Positions 23,457-31,952 of a DNA stretch of 64,000 bases are shown piece after piece (the stretch's first letter is position 1; each line of letters begins with the position of its first letter). The position numbers and the translations under genes were made by a program. Below the pieces are notes generated by a model that saw nothing but the letters and a program-made list of their open reading frames with translations, was not told the DNA's origin and did no database searches. Origin of the DNA: Micromonospora_E sp048060115. GTDB taxonomy: Bacteria > Actinomycetota > Actinomycetes > Mycobacteriales > Micromonosporaceae. The stretch is taken from NCBI RefSeq assembly GCF_048060115.1, contig NZ_JBHMIM010000010.1:62001-126000 (forward strand). Reading direction: 5' to 3'.

Positions 23457-24472
23457 GCGGCGACCCGACGGGCGCCCCGAGCACCGGCGACCCGGTGCTG
23501 TCGGTACGCGACCTGACGGTGCGCATCGGCACCCGGCGCGGCGTCGCCCGCGTCGTCAACGGGGTCAGCTACGACGTGCACGCTGGCGAGACCCTCGCCA
23601 TCGTCGGCGAATCCGGCTCCGGCAAGACGGTCGCCGCGCTGGCGGTGATGGGGCTGCTCGACGAGCCGGCCCAGGTCGGTGGGCAGGCGCTGCTGGACGG
23701 CACCGACCTGCTGGCCCTCGACGATCGACAGTTGCGCCGGGTGCGGGGCAACCAGATCGCGATGGTCTTCCAGGACCCGATGACCTCGCTCAACCCGGTC
23801 AAGACCATCGGGTCGCAGCTGGTCGAGCCGATCGTGCTGCACGGCCACGCCACCGGCGCGGCGGCCGTGGACCGGGCAGCCGACCTGCTCGACCAGGTCG
23901 GCCTGCCGGACGCCCGGCGACGGCTCGACAACTACCCGCACCAGTTCTCCGGTGGCATGCGCCAGCGGGTCATGATCGCCATGGCGTTGGCCTGCGAGCC
24001 GCGGGTGCTGCTCGCCGACGAGGCGACCACGGCGCTGGACGTCACCACCCAGGCGCAGATCCTCGACGTGGTGTCCGGCCTGCAGCAACGGCTCGGGCTC
24101 GCCGTCGTGTGGATCACCCACGATCTCGGGGTGGTGGCCGGCATCGCCGACCGGGTCGCGGTGATGTACGCCGGCCGGATCCTGGAGGAGGCCGGCGTCG
24201 ACGACCTGTACACCGCACCCCGGCACCCGTACACCATCGGGTTGCTCTCGGCGGTGCCGCGCGTCGGCGTCGAGCGGCCGCGCCGGCTGGCGACCATCGG
24301 CGGCCAGCCACCGGACCCGACGGCGTTGCCGCCCGGTTGCGCGTTCTACCCGCGCTGCGGCTACCGGCACGACGAGCGGGCGGCCAGCGAGGTGCCGCCG
24401 CTGCGGACCGTCGCCGCCGGCGGGCACCGGGTGGCCTGCTTCTACGACGTACCGGCAGGCCAGGATGGCTGA
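23453..24472 (+). CDS. ABC importer ATPase, DppD/OppD type
   Basis: 339 residues. Walker A GESGSGKT at 52-59, Q-loop in MVFQDPMTSLNP, signature FSGGMRQR near 163, Walker B VLLADEATTALD near 184, H-loop in WITHDLGV. Walker B reads DEAT where the family normally has DEPT, a mild change next to the catalytic Glu, which is kept. The C-terminal oligopeptide-transporter extension carries CAFYPRCGYRHD..C, Cys residues that can bind an Fe-S cluster in this family. Overlaps the second ATPase by 8 nt. Confidence 0.9.
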   Translation: MSGDPTGAPSTGDPVLSVRDLTVRIGTRRGVARVVNGVSYDVHAGETLAIVGESGSGKTVAALAVMGLLDEPAQVGGQALLDGTDLLALDDRQLRRVRGNQIAMVFQDPMTSLNPVKTIGSQLVEPIVLHGHATGAAAVDRAADLLDQVGLPDARRRLDNYPHQFSGGMRQRVMIAMALACEPRVLLADEATTALDVTTQAQILDVVSGLQQRLGLAVVWITHDLGVVAGIADRVAVMYAGRILEEAGVDDLYTAPRHPYTIGLLSAVPRVGVERPRRLATIGGQPPDPTALPPGCAFYPRCGYRHDERAASEVPPLRTVAAGGHRVACFYDVPAGQDG

Positions 24473-25457
24473 GCACGGGCCGCTGCTGCGGGTGACCGAC
24501 CTGCAGGTGCACTTTCCGCAGCGCGGCATGGGCCGGCGCCCGGCCGGGCCGGTGCGGGCGGTGGACGGGGTGAGCTTCGACATCGCCGCCGGCGAGACCC
24601 TCGGTCTGGTCGGCGAGTCCGGCTGCGGCAAGAGCACCACCGGGCTGGCGGTGCTGCGGCTGGTCGAGCCCACCTTCGGCACGGTCACCCTGGGCGACGT
24701 CGAGCTGACCGCGCTCGGTCTGCGCCGGATGCGGGCGATGCGCCGGCACCTGACGATGATCTTCCAGGATCCGTACGCCTCACTCGACCCGCGGATGTCG
24801 GTCGGTGCGATCATCGCCGAGCCGTTGGACGTGCACGGCCTGCACAAGGGCACAGTGGCCCGCCGGCACCGGGTCGGTGAGCTGCTGGAACTGGTCGGTC
24901 TGGACCCGGACCACGCCAACCGGCATCCGCACGAGTTCTCCGGCGGGCAGCGCCAGCGCATCGGGATCGCCCGTGCGCTGGCCGGCGAGCCGGACCTGAT
25001 CGTCGCCGACGAGCCGATCGCCGCCCTCGACGTGTCGATCCAGGCGCAGATCATCAACCTCCTGGAGGACCTGCGCGACACTCTCGGGCTGGCGTACCTG
25101 TTCATCGCCCACGATCTGGCCGCCGTCGGGCACCTCAGTGACCGGATCGCGGTGATGTACCTGGGTCGGATCGTCGAGATCGCCGACCGGGCCACCCTGT
25201 TCACCCGGGCGGCCCACCCGTACACCCGGGCACTGTTGTCGGCGGTGCCGGTGCCGGACCCGGTCGCCGAACGCTCCCGCCAGCGGATCATCCTGCAGGG
25301 CGCGGTGCCGTCCCCCGCCGATCCGCCGAGCGGCTGCCGGTTCCGGACCCGCTGCCCGGCCGCGTTCGACCGCTGCGCCGTCGACGATCCGGCGCTCACC
25401 GTACGCGGCGACGGTCACCTGGCCGCCTGCCACCTCGTCGACGAGCGTCGTGGTTGA
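24465..25457 (+). CDS. ABC importer ATPase, DppF/OppF type
   Basis: 330 residues. Walker A GESGCGKST at 50-58, MIFQDPYASLDPRM Q-loop, signature FSGGQRQRIGIARAL, Walker B IVADEPIAALD, H-loop FIAHDLAAV. C-terminal CRFRTRCPAAFDRC motif as in OppF. Last gene of the importer operon; the DUF397 gene converges on it 2 nt later. Confidence 0.9.
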   Translation: MAEHGPLLRVTDLQVHFPQRGMGRRPAGPVRAVDGVSFDIAAGETLGLVGESGCGKSTTGLAVLRLVEPTFGTVTLGDVELTALGLRRMRAMRRHLTMIFQDPYASLDPRMSVGAIIAEPLDVHGLHKGTVARRHRVGELLELVGLDPDHANRHPHEFSGGQRQRIGIARALAGEPDLIVADEPIAALDVSIQAQIINLLEDLRDTLGLAYLFIAHDLAAVGHLSDRIAVMYLGRIVEIADRATLFTRAAHPYTRALLSAVPVPDPVAERSRQRIILQGAVPSPADPPSGCRFRTRCPAAFDRCAVDDPALTVRGDGHLAACHLVDERRG

Positions 25458-25458
25458 G

Positions 25459-25659
25459 TCAGTCGGTCAAGTCGAACGCACCGAGCTTCGCGCCGCCGAT
25501 GAACGCCTGCCACTCAACCTGCGTGAACGTCAGGATCGGCCCCTGCCCCCGGGCCTTGGTGTCCCTTACCCCCACAGCGTTCCCGCCCAGGTGAGCGACC
25601 TCTACGCACGCACCGTTGTTGCCGGATCGGCTGGACTTGAACCACTTAACCGAGTCCAT
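25459..25659 (-). CDS. DUF397 small protein
   Basis: 66 residues with the family pattern VKWFKSSRSGNNGACVEVAH ... VAVRDSK-like VGVRDTKARGQGP and FTQVEWQAFIGG. DUF397 proteins almost always sit beside an XRE regulator of the type encoded upstream, with which this gene overlaps by 14 nt. In Streptomyces such pairs act in development and may behave as regulator/anti-regulator, but the biochemical role is not known. Confidence 0.85.
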   Translation of the reverse strand: MDSVKWFKSSRSGNNGACVEVAHLGGNAVGVRDTKARGQGPILTFTQVEWQAFIGGAKLGAFDLTD

Positions 25660-26503
25660 CCTTCTTCTCCTGAATCAATCGGGTGGACTCCCTGGGCGAC
25701 AGCGTCAGGGAGAGCAGGTGATCGAACACGCCCGTGAGCCGCCGGATCTCGGCTGGCGACTCCAGGAACAATTCTCCGGCCAGGGTCTCGATGTAGCCAA
25801 GGGGCGGGTCACCATCCGCGAACGTCAGGACGTCGAAGCCGCCGTGCACGGCGAGGTGGGCACCGGCGGCGAGCGTCAGGACCTGCACAGTGACATTGGG
25901 CAACGCGGAAACCTTGACGAGGTGATCAAGTTGCTCGCGCCGCACGTCGGCGTCGCTGACCTCCAACATCAGCGACTGCTCCGTGATGATCGCGTGCAGC
26001 CGAAGCGGTGGCTGGCGCGCCGTCAGCACTTCCTGACGCTTGAGACGCGCCTCGACACGCTGAGCGATCTCCTCCTGGTCGGTCTCCCGACCGATGCGGA
26101 TCACCGACTCGGCGTACGCGCGGGTCTGGATGAGCCCAGGGATGAGGGTCGGCTGAAACTCGCGGAGTTCGACAGCCTCGGCCTCGTAGGCGATGAACGT
26201 GGCGTAGCGGGCCGGCAGCGTGTTGAGCCGCTGCCACCAGCCCTGTTCCCGCACCTGCTCGGCCATGTTACGGAGGGCCAGCCCGTGCTCTTCGTCGTGC
26301 GGGACGCCGTAGGCGACGAGGATCTCCAGCACATCCCGCGGACGCGGCTTGATGTCGCCGGACTCGATACGGGCGATCCGCTGCTGCGAACACTTGAGCA
26401 GCCTGGCCGCGTCTCCCTGCGTGAGACTGCGTGCCTCGCGTAGCCGCCGCAGCTCCCTGCCGAGACGGCGAGACCGAGGCGTCGGTGGAGTGAATCCGGC
26501 CAT
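25646..26503 (-). CDS. XRE-family regulator with DUF5753 ligand-type domain
   Basis: 285 residues from ATG at 26503, chosen because AGGGAGGA lies 7 nt upstream. HTH at about residues 14-70: LRRLREARSLTQGDAARLLKCSQQRIARIESG. The remainder is the DUF5753 domain (WWQRLNTLPARYATFIAYEAEAVELREFQPTLIPGLIQTRAYAESV, VLTLAAGAHLAVHGGFDVLTF, VIDHL-like FDHLLSLTLSPRESTRLI). Partner of the DUF397 gene. It is divergent from a second XRE gene, with a palindrome in between. Confidence 0.88.
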   Translation of the reverse strand: MAGFTPPTPRSRRLGRELRRLREARSLTQGDAARLLKCSQQRIARIESGDIKPRPRDVLEILVAYGVPHDEEHGLALRNMAEQVREQGWWQRLNTLPARYATFIAYEAEAVELREFQPTLIPGLIQTRAYAESVIRIGRETDQEEIAQRVEARLKRQEVLTARQPPLRLHAIITEQSLMLEVSDADVRREQLDHLVKVSALPNVTVQVLTLAAGAHLAVHGGFDVLTFADGDPPLGYIETLAGELFLESPAEIRRLTGVFDHLLSLTLSPRESTRLIQEKKDGLG

Positions 26504-26568
26504 GCGTTGATCCTCCCTTATGCGCCACCAGCGAGTCCACGTAGGCATCGCGGCCTGACACTTGCCTA

Positions 26569-26580
26569 CATCGTACGATG
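26569..26580. promoter_or_regulatory. Palindromic operator candidate between two XRE genes
   Basis: CATCGTACGATG is a perfect 12-bp palindrome about 65 nt upstream of the leftward XRE start and 90 nt upstream of the rightward one. It is a reasonable binding site for one of the two regulators. Confidence 0.4.
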
Positions 26581-26670
26581 CTGCAACACTATCGAACAGT
26601 AAGGCCGCGACGCAAAACGGCGACAGGTTGCACTCGTACGCATTTCCCGGCAGACGAGACAGGTGATCAA

Positions 26671-27330
26671 ATGGATTCGGCCCTCGGGACGGTTACTTCT
26701 GATCAGATTCGCGAGGTGCAGAAGTCGTTGGGTCGTCGGCTAGCCCACTGGCGCAAGGCCGCCGGCATGACCCAGGCTGCCCTCGCCAAGCGGACCGCCT
26801 ACTCCCGAAGTGCAGTAGCCAATGTAGAGATCGGCCGAGAGTCGATACCCCGTAGCTTCTGGGAACGCGCCGATGGCGAACTTGGCGCCGGAGGAACGCT
26901 GGTGGATGCGTTCGACAAGCTCCATACCCTGGTCAACACGCTCCGGGCCCATCGCGCGTGGGCCGCCGAACGGGACAGACTGCGACACCGTCAGGCAGCC
27001 GTCCCGACCTACCCGGCTGACGGATGGACGGCCAGTTCAGCCGGCTGTGAATGCGCGATCACGATCGCCCGATGGGGCAGGCAGGAAGTTCTCGCGTTGA
27101 GAGAGGCATTGCGGCTCAGCGTCGAAGCGTTCGCCGAACGGATTCGCGTCGCCACTTCGACCGTCACCGCATGGGAGGACTACAGGCAGCCGACGCAGCC
27201 CAGTCTGGCGATGCAAGCGGCTCTCGACGACCTACTCAAGATCGCCGATCAGGATGTCCGCACCCGCTTCACCAAGATCCTTCGGATGCCGCCAGCATCC
27301 AGCGACCTTCTCGACGCGCCTGAAGTCTGA
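26671..27330 (+). CDS. XRE-family regulator with two HTH segments
   Basis: 219 residues from ATG at 26671; upstream in-frame starts give a basic sequence that does not look like protein. The first HTH is LAHWRKAAGMTQAALAKRTAYSRSAVANVEIG. The second, in the C-terminal third, is LREALRLSVEAFAERIRVATSTVTAWED, a plausible HTH of the same class. The middle (about 90-140) is charged and helical. The duplicated DNA-binding module is less usual than single-HTH XRE proteins. No ligand domain is seen. Confidence 0.7.
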   Translation: MDSALGTVTSDQIREVQKSLGRRLAHWRKAAGMTQAALAKRTAYSRSAVANVEIGRESIPRSFWERADGELGAGGTLVDAFDKLHTLVNTLRAHRAWAAERDRLRHRQAAVPTYPADGWTASSAGCECAITIARWGRQEVLALREALRLSVEAFAERIRVATSTVTAWEDYRQPTQPSLAMQAALDDLLKIADQDVRTRFTKILRMPPASSDLLDAPEV

Positions 27331-27360
27331 TCGCCAGGTAGTGAGGACTGTGGATCCCGG

Positions 27361-28533
27361 TCAGAGCAGGCGGGCCACCTCGTCGCGCATCACCTCGGTG
27401 GAGCCGCCGCCGATAGCGAGGAACCGCACGTCGCGGGCAATCCGCTCCACCGGACCGTCCTGCACGAACCCGGCACCGCCGAGAAACTGCACCGCACTGT
27501 ACGCGATCTCGTTGGCCAGCTCCGGCAGCTGCGACTTGAGCACGGCGGCGTACGCCCGCGTGTCGGCACCCCGGTCGGCCTGCGTGGCGGCGTGGTACAG
27601 CAGCGTCTTGCCGGCGGCGAGCCGGCCGACGAGGTCGGCGACCCGGTGCCGGATCGCCTGCTTGTCCCAGAGCACCCCGCCGTACGCGGGTCGGAGCCGC
27701 ACCGAGGCCAGGACCGCGGCCAACGCCGCCTCGGCCAGCCCGACCACCTGCGCGGCCAGGCAGAGCCGCTCGTGGTCGAGGCCGGCCATCATCAGCGCGA
27801 AGCCGTCTCCTTCGGCGCCGATCCGGGCGTACGCCGGCACCCGGCAGCCGGTGAGGACCAGCTCGCCGGTGTCGGAGCTGTGCCAGCCGGACTTGCCGAA
27901 GGTGCGGCCGTTGGCCAGGCCGGGGGTGTCGCGTTCGACGGCGAACAGCGACAGTCCGTGCCGGCCGGGGCCGCCGGTGCGGGCCACGACGAAGAAGATC
28001 CCGGCGATGTTGGCGTTGGTGATGAACGTCTTCGTGCCGTCGAGCAGATAGCTGTCCCCGTCGCGGCGGGCCCGTACCGCCAGCCGGGTCAGGTCGGAGC
28101 TCGCGTCCGGTTCGGTCACCGCGAGCGCGGCGACGGTCCGCCCGGCCAGGATCCCCGGCAGCCAGCGGTCGATCTGCCCGGCCGTGCCGGCGCGGGCCAG
28201 GTGCAGCGCCGAGAAGTCGGTGTGGGTACCGACCGAGCTGGCGACTCCGCCGAAGGTGGACCGGGCCAGTTCCTCGTTGAACACCACCGCGCCCCGGACG
28301 CCGGCACCCCCGCCGCCGAGCTCCGGCGGAAACGACAACCCGAGCAGGCCGAGCTCGCCGAGGCGGGCGAAGGCGGCGGGCGGCACCCGCCGTTGCCGTT
28401 CCCAGTCGGGCGCGGCGGGCACGATGTCGCGGGCCACCACCTGGCGGGCAAGGGTGCGCAGCGCCCGATGCTCCTCGGCGAGGAACGTGGCGTCCAGGGC
28501 GAGGCCGGCGAGGATCCGGTTGTCACCGGTCAC
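27361..28533 (-). CDS. Acyl-CoA dehydrogenase with atypical active-site segment
   Basis: 390-residue FAD enzyme, last gene of the 14-gene catabolic operon. Family motifs: ALAVTEPDASSDLTRLAV (FAD/substrate loop), DGTKTFITNANIAG, and the C-terminal LGGAGFVQDGPVERIARD. The catalytic Glu of medium-chain enzymes lies in a YEGT-type motif; here that place reads IGGGSTEV, so the base must be elsewhere, as in isovaleryl- or branched-chain-type members. That hints at a branched or cyclic acyl substrate. GTG start at 28533 overlaps the thioesterase by 11 nt. Confidence 0.85.
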   Translation of the reverse strand: MTGDNRILAGLALDATFLAEEHRALRTLARQVVARDIVPAAPDWERQRRVPPAAFARLGELGLLGLSFPPELGGGGAGVRGAVVFNEELARSTFGGVASSVGTHTDFSALHLARAGTAGQIDRWLPGILAGRTVAALAVTEPDASSDLTRLAVRARRDGDSYLLDGTKTFITNANIAGIFFVVARTGGPGRHGLSLFAVERDTPGLANGRTFGKSGWHSSDTGELVLTGCRVPAYARIGAEGDGFALMMAGLDHERLCLAAQVVGLAEAALAAVLASVRLRPAYGGVLWDKQAIRHRVADLVGRLAAGKTLLYHAATQADRGADTRAYAAVLKSQLPELANEIAYSAVQFLGGAGFVQDGPVERIARDVRFLAIGGGSTEVMRDEVARLL

Positions 28534-29317
28534 CTGCGGCTCCCGGCGTCGGCTCGGCCGGCGTCGGCTCGGGGTGTGGCTCCCGCCACTGGATCGCCCG
28601 GCCCTGGCTCAGCCGCGCCACCGGGTTGCCGGACCGGTCGTGCAGCGTCGACTCGTCGACACAGAAGTCGGTCGTCGACCAGACCGTCCGGTTGGTCACG
28701 TGGTGCCACTGGCCGGCGACGTCACCGAGGTCGGGGGCGAAGTGGATGGTGAAGTCCACCGACGGCACGAAGTGTGGCGGCTCGGCCAGGGCGAACAGCC
28801 CCGGCGGCAGCGCGTCGAGATAGATCGAGGCGACGGCGTGCGGGCCGAGCGTCTCACCCAGATCGGTCTGCGGCGAGATGCGGACCCACGCGGCGGTGCC
28901 GTCGGCGAGGCTCGGCGGGCCGGCGGCCCGCACGTCCAGTTGGGCGCTGTAGGCCAGCGGCCGGTGCCGGGGCGCGTACGCCGGCAACTGCTCGGGGTCG
29001 CCCCACGGTGCCGGATCCTCGCGACGACGCCAGCTGAACTCCTGCCCGACCGGCACCAGGGACGCCAGCGCATGCACCCGGGCCCGGCCCTGCTGGGCCA
29101 GGGTGATCCGCAGGCTGGTGGTGGACCGGCCCCGGTGCAGCGTCTCGGTGGTCAGCTCCACCGGACCGGGGCGCACCCCGGCCACGAAGTGCATGGTGAC
29201 GGCCTGCGGGGCGAAGCCGTCGACGCTGTCGGCGGCCTCGACGACCCGGCCGAGGACGAAGCCGCCGAAGATGCCCTGCATGCCGAGCCACCGCTGGGTG
29301 AAGACCGGAGCGCCCAT
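28523..29317 (-). CDS. TesB-like double-hotdog acyl-CoA thioesterase
   Basis: 264 residues. The N-terminal hotdog repeat has QGIFGGFVLGRVVEAA and FVAGVRPGPVELTTETLHRGRSTTSLRI; the second has HFVPSVDFTIHFAPDL and WSTTDFCVDESTLHD followed by ARLSQGRAI. This matches the TesB / thioesterase-like superfamily, which hydrolyses acyl-CoA to acid and CoA. The C-terminal tail is Pro/Glu-rich. In the operon it could release the end product or rescue CoA. Confidence 0.8.
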   Translation of the reverse strand: MGAPVFTQRWLGMQGIFGGFVLGRVVEAADSVDGFAPQAVTMHFVAGVRPGPVELTTETLHRGRSTTSLRITLAQQGRARVHALASLVPVGQEFSWRRREDPAPWGDPEQLPAYAPRHRPLAYSAQLDVRAAGPPSLADGTAAWVRISPQTDLGETLGPHAVASIYLDALPPGLFALAEPPHFVPSVDFTIHFAPDLGDVAGQWHHVTNRTVWSTTDFCVDESTLHDRSGNPVARLSQGRAIQWREPHPEPTPAEPTPGAAGDR

Positions 29318-29321
29318 CCGG

Positions 29322-29912
29322 CTACTTCTCCACTCGGACGTAGTCGCCCGGCCGTGGTGCCGGTCCGGTGCCGAGTCGCCGCCAGCCGGACAGGTCGGCG
29401 CTGACCACGTCCCCGGTGGCCCCGCCGGGGACCTGGTCGCCGGGCGTCCAGGTGGCACCGGGCAGGTCCAGCAGCACGGCTCCCGGTCCGAGGTGGACGG
29501 TTTCGGCGACCGGTGCGGCACCGGCCGGCAACTGGTCGGCGGGATGGAACACCGCCGGGCCGCCGAACCAGGCGAGCACGGTGGCACCGCCGGGTGCCGT
29601 CATCCGGGTCCGGACCGCGCCGGCCGGAATGTAGGTCAGGTCGCCACGCCGGTAGGTGGCGTCGCCGAGGTGCAGCTCCCCGGCGAGCACGACGAACTCC
29701 TCGTCGACAAGGTAGCCGCCAGCGACGTCGCGGGAGAAGCCCGGCGGGAAGTGGCCGTGCACGACGAACGCCCCCGACCGGGAGGCCAGCCGGGTGAGGT
29801 GGAAACCGAGGTTGGCACCGGGCATCGGCACCTCCTGCCACGGATGCCGTGCCGCGGTCAGGTCGACCTGCTCCGGCCGTGGAGCGCGTGGGGCACGGTT
29901 GCCGCCGCTCAT
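29322..29912 (-). CDS. Cupin-domain protein
   Basis: 196 residues, soluble. One cupin core: VVHGHFPPGFSRD (motif 1 type), EEFVVLAGELHLGD, RRGDLTYIPAGAV. The second half may form another barrel (LLDLPGATWTPGDQVPGG). His residues in the HGHFPPGF segment could bind metal. Overlaps the CitE-like gene by 4 nt. Metal-dependent oxygenase or isomerase roles are known for such cupins, but nothing fixes the reaction here. Confidence 0.75.
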   Translation of the reverse strand: MSGGNRAPRAPRPEQVDLTAARHPWQEVPMPGANLGFHLTRLASRSGAFVVHGHFPPGFSRDVAGGYLVDEEFVVLAGELHLGDATYRRGDLTYIPAGAVRTRMTAPGGATVLAWFGGPAVFHPADQLPAGAAPVAETVHLGPGAVLLDLPGATWTPGDQVPGGATGDVVSADLSGWRRLGTGPAPRPGDYVRVEK

Positions 29913-30769
29913 CCCAGGCCCGCCCGTTCGGCCAGGGTCAGCGTACGGCGGGCGCCACGCAGCACCGCCGCGTCGACCAGCCGGCCGGCCGCGTCCAGCA
30001 TCACGCCAGTGCCGTCGGCGGTGGCCGCCTCGAGCAGGGCGATGGTGTCGCGGGCCGCCCGGATCTCGGCGGCCGTCGGCGTGTAGACGTGATGCACCAC
30101 CGGCAGCTGGTTCGGGTGGATGCAGGCCCGGCCGACGAAGCCCTGCCGGCGCAGCCGGCGGGTCGAGGCGTCCAGGGCCGCCTCGTCGGCGGTGATCCGG
30201 GAAACCGGGCCGACCGGCGGGTGGATGCCGGCGGCGGCGCTGGCCACCACGACCTGGCTGCGGGTCGGGGCGAGTTCGGCGTCGTCGGCGCCCGGTTCCA
30301 GGCCGAGTTCGCCGGCCAGGTCGACCTCACCGAGCTGCAGCTGGTACACCCGGGGCTGCCGGGCGATGGCGGCGATGTCGAGCAGCGCGGCGGCGGTCTC
30401 CACCATCGGCATCAGCAGCGTGTCGTGGTCGGCGGCGTCGGCGAGCACCCGGGCGGCGTCAGCGACCTCGCTGGCAGTGCCGACCTTGGCCAGTACCACG
30501 CCGGTGAGCCCCGGCTGGCCGGCGACGGCCCGTAGGTCCGTGTCGCGCAGCGGGCCGGAGTTGACCCGTACCCAGATCGGCAGGTCGCCGGGTCCGGCGG
30601 TGAGCCAGCCGACGACGGCCTCGCGGGCGGCGGCCTTGCCGGCCAGCGGCACCGCGTCCTCCAGGTCGACGATCAGCGCGTCGGCGCCGCGCCGCGCCGC
30701 CTTGGCCAGCTTGTCGGCGGCGTGGCCGGGCACGTACAGGTAGGATCGGGGTGGCACCGGGTCGCCCAT
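29909..30769 (-). CDS. CitE-like (HpcH/HpaI family) acyl-CoA lyase
   Basis: 286 residues. RSYLYVPGHAADKLAKAARRGADALIVDLEDAV carries the CitE N-terminus, with the metal-linked Asp/Glu in VDLEDAV. WVRVNSGP (substrate Arg), MPMVETAAALL (metal Glu), LQLGEVDLAGELGL (metal Asp) and RACIHPNQLPVVHHVY close the barrel. The family cleaves malyl-, citramalyl-, citryl- or beta-methylmalyl-CoA. With a CaiB-type CoA-transferase and MaoC hydratases in the same operon, retro-aldol cleavage of a hydroxyacyl-CoA is likely. Confidence 0.85.
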   Translation of the reverse strand: MGDPVPPRSYLYVPGHAADKLAKAARRGADALIVDLEDAVPLAGKAAAREAVVGWLTAGPGDLPIWVRVNSGPLRDTDLRAVAGQPGLTGVVLAKVGTASEVADAARVLADAADHDTLLMPMVETAAALLDIAAIARQPRVYQLQLGEVDLAGELGLEPGADDAELAPTRSQVVVASAAAGIHPPVGPVSRITADEAALDASTRRLRRQGFVGRACIHPNQLPVVHHVYTPTAAEIRAARDTIALLEAATADGTGVMLDAAGRLVDAAVLRGARRTLTLAERAGLG

Positions 30770-31926
30770 CAGACGGTCACCTCGCCACGTACGAGGGCCT
30801 TCGCCACGACGGTACGCAGCACATCGTTGGTGCCTTCGCCGATGCTCATCAGGATCGCGTCGCGGTACAGCCGCTCCACTTCGAACTCGGTCGAGTAGCC
30901 GTAACCTCCGTGGATCTTCATCGCGTCGATGGCGGCCTCCAGGGCGACCTCCGAGCAGAAAATCTTCGCCATGCCGGTCTGCGCGTCGGCGCGACCCTGG
31001 CGGACCGCGTCGGCCGACCAGTACGCCATCAGCCGGGCCGCCTGCACCTGGGTCGCGATGGTGGCGAGCTTGAGCTGGATGGCCTGGAACTCGGCGATGT
31101 GCTTGCCGAACGCCTTACGTTGGCGGGCGTAACCGAGGGCCTCCTCGTGGGCCCGCTGGGCGATGCCGACCGACCGGGCGGCGATGTTGACCCGGCCCCA
31201 TTCCAGGGCGGACAGCGCCTGCTTGAGACCGATCCCTTCGACGCCGCCGAGCAGCCGGTCGGCGGGCACCCGGACGTCGTCGAGCAGGATCTCGCAGGAC
31301 TCGGTGCCCTTGTAGCCGAGTTTGGGGATGTCCTTGGTGACGGTGAAGCCGGGCAGGACGGCGTCGATCAGCAGGATGCTCATGCCCTTGTGTGCCGGGC
31401 TGGCCTGCGGGTCGGTCTTGACCAGGACCGGCAGCGGGTCGGCGTACCGGGCATTGGTGATCCAGATCTTGGTGCCGTTGACCACGTAGTGGTCGCCGTC
31501 GCGGCGGGCGGTGGTGCGGATGCCCTGCAGGTCGGTGCCGGCGTCGGGTTCGGTCAGCCCGATGCCGGTGCGCCGTTCACCGGTGGCCAGAGCGGGCAGG
31601 TACGCCTGCTTCTGCTCCTCGGTGCCGTGCATGGCGATCATGCGGCAGGCCAGCGAGTGGCTGCCGAGGATGCCGGCGATGCCCATCCAGCCCCGGGAGA
31701 TCTCCTCGAAGACCAGGGCGAACGACACCGGGTCGAGGTCGAGGCCGCCGTAGGACTCGGGGACGGTGACGCCGAACAGGCCCATGTCGGCCATGCCTTT
31801 GACGATCTCCGTCGGGTAGCGGCCGGTCTGCTCCCATTCCCGGGCCACCGGGATTATCTCGCGGTCCACGAAGGAGCGCAGCAGCTGCTGGAACTCGCGC
31901 TGTTCCTCGGTGAGGGTGAAGTCCAT
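30769..31926 (-). CDS. Acyl-CoA dehydrogenase
   Basis: 385 residues, typical length. TLTEEQREFQQLLRSFVDREI start, GIGLTEPDAGTDLQGIRT, GTKIWITNARYAD, and the C-terminal MKIHGGYGYSTEFEVERLYRD with IGEGTND, which keeps the catalytic Glu position. FAD-dependent alpha,beta-desaturation of an acyl-CoA. Its start overlaps nothing; a 26-nt gap separates it from the DUF35 gene. The second dehydrogenase of the operon may act on a different intermediate. Confidence 0.9.
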   Translation of the reverse strand: MDFTLTEEQREFQQLLRSFVDREIIPVAREWEQTGRYPTEIVKGMADMGLFGVTVPESYGGLDLDPVSFALVFEEISRGWMGIAGILGSHSLACRMIAMHGTEEQKQAYLPALATGERRTGIGLTEPDAGTDLQGIRTTARRDGDHYVVNGTKIWITNARYADPLPVLVKTDPQASPAHKGMSILLIDAVLPGFTVTKDIPKLGYKGTESCEILLDDVRVPADRLLGGVEGIGLKQALSALEWGRVNIAARSVGIAQRAHEEALGYARQRKAFGKHIAEFQAIQLKLATIATQVQAARLMAYWSADAVRQGRADAQTGMAKIFCSEVALEAAIDAMKIHGGYGYSTEFEVERLYRDAILMSIGEGTNDVLRTVVAKALVRGEVTV

Positions 31927-31952
31927 CGGGGTCTCCTGGGTGGTCGGCGGGC

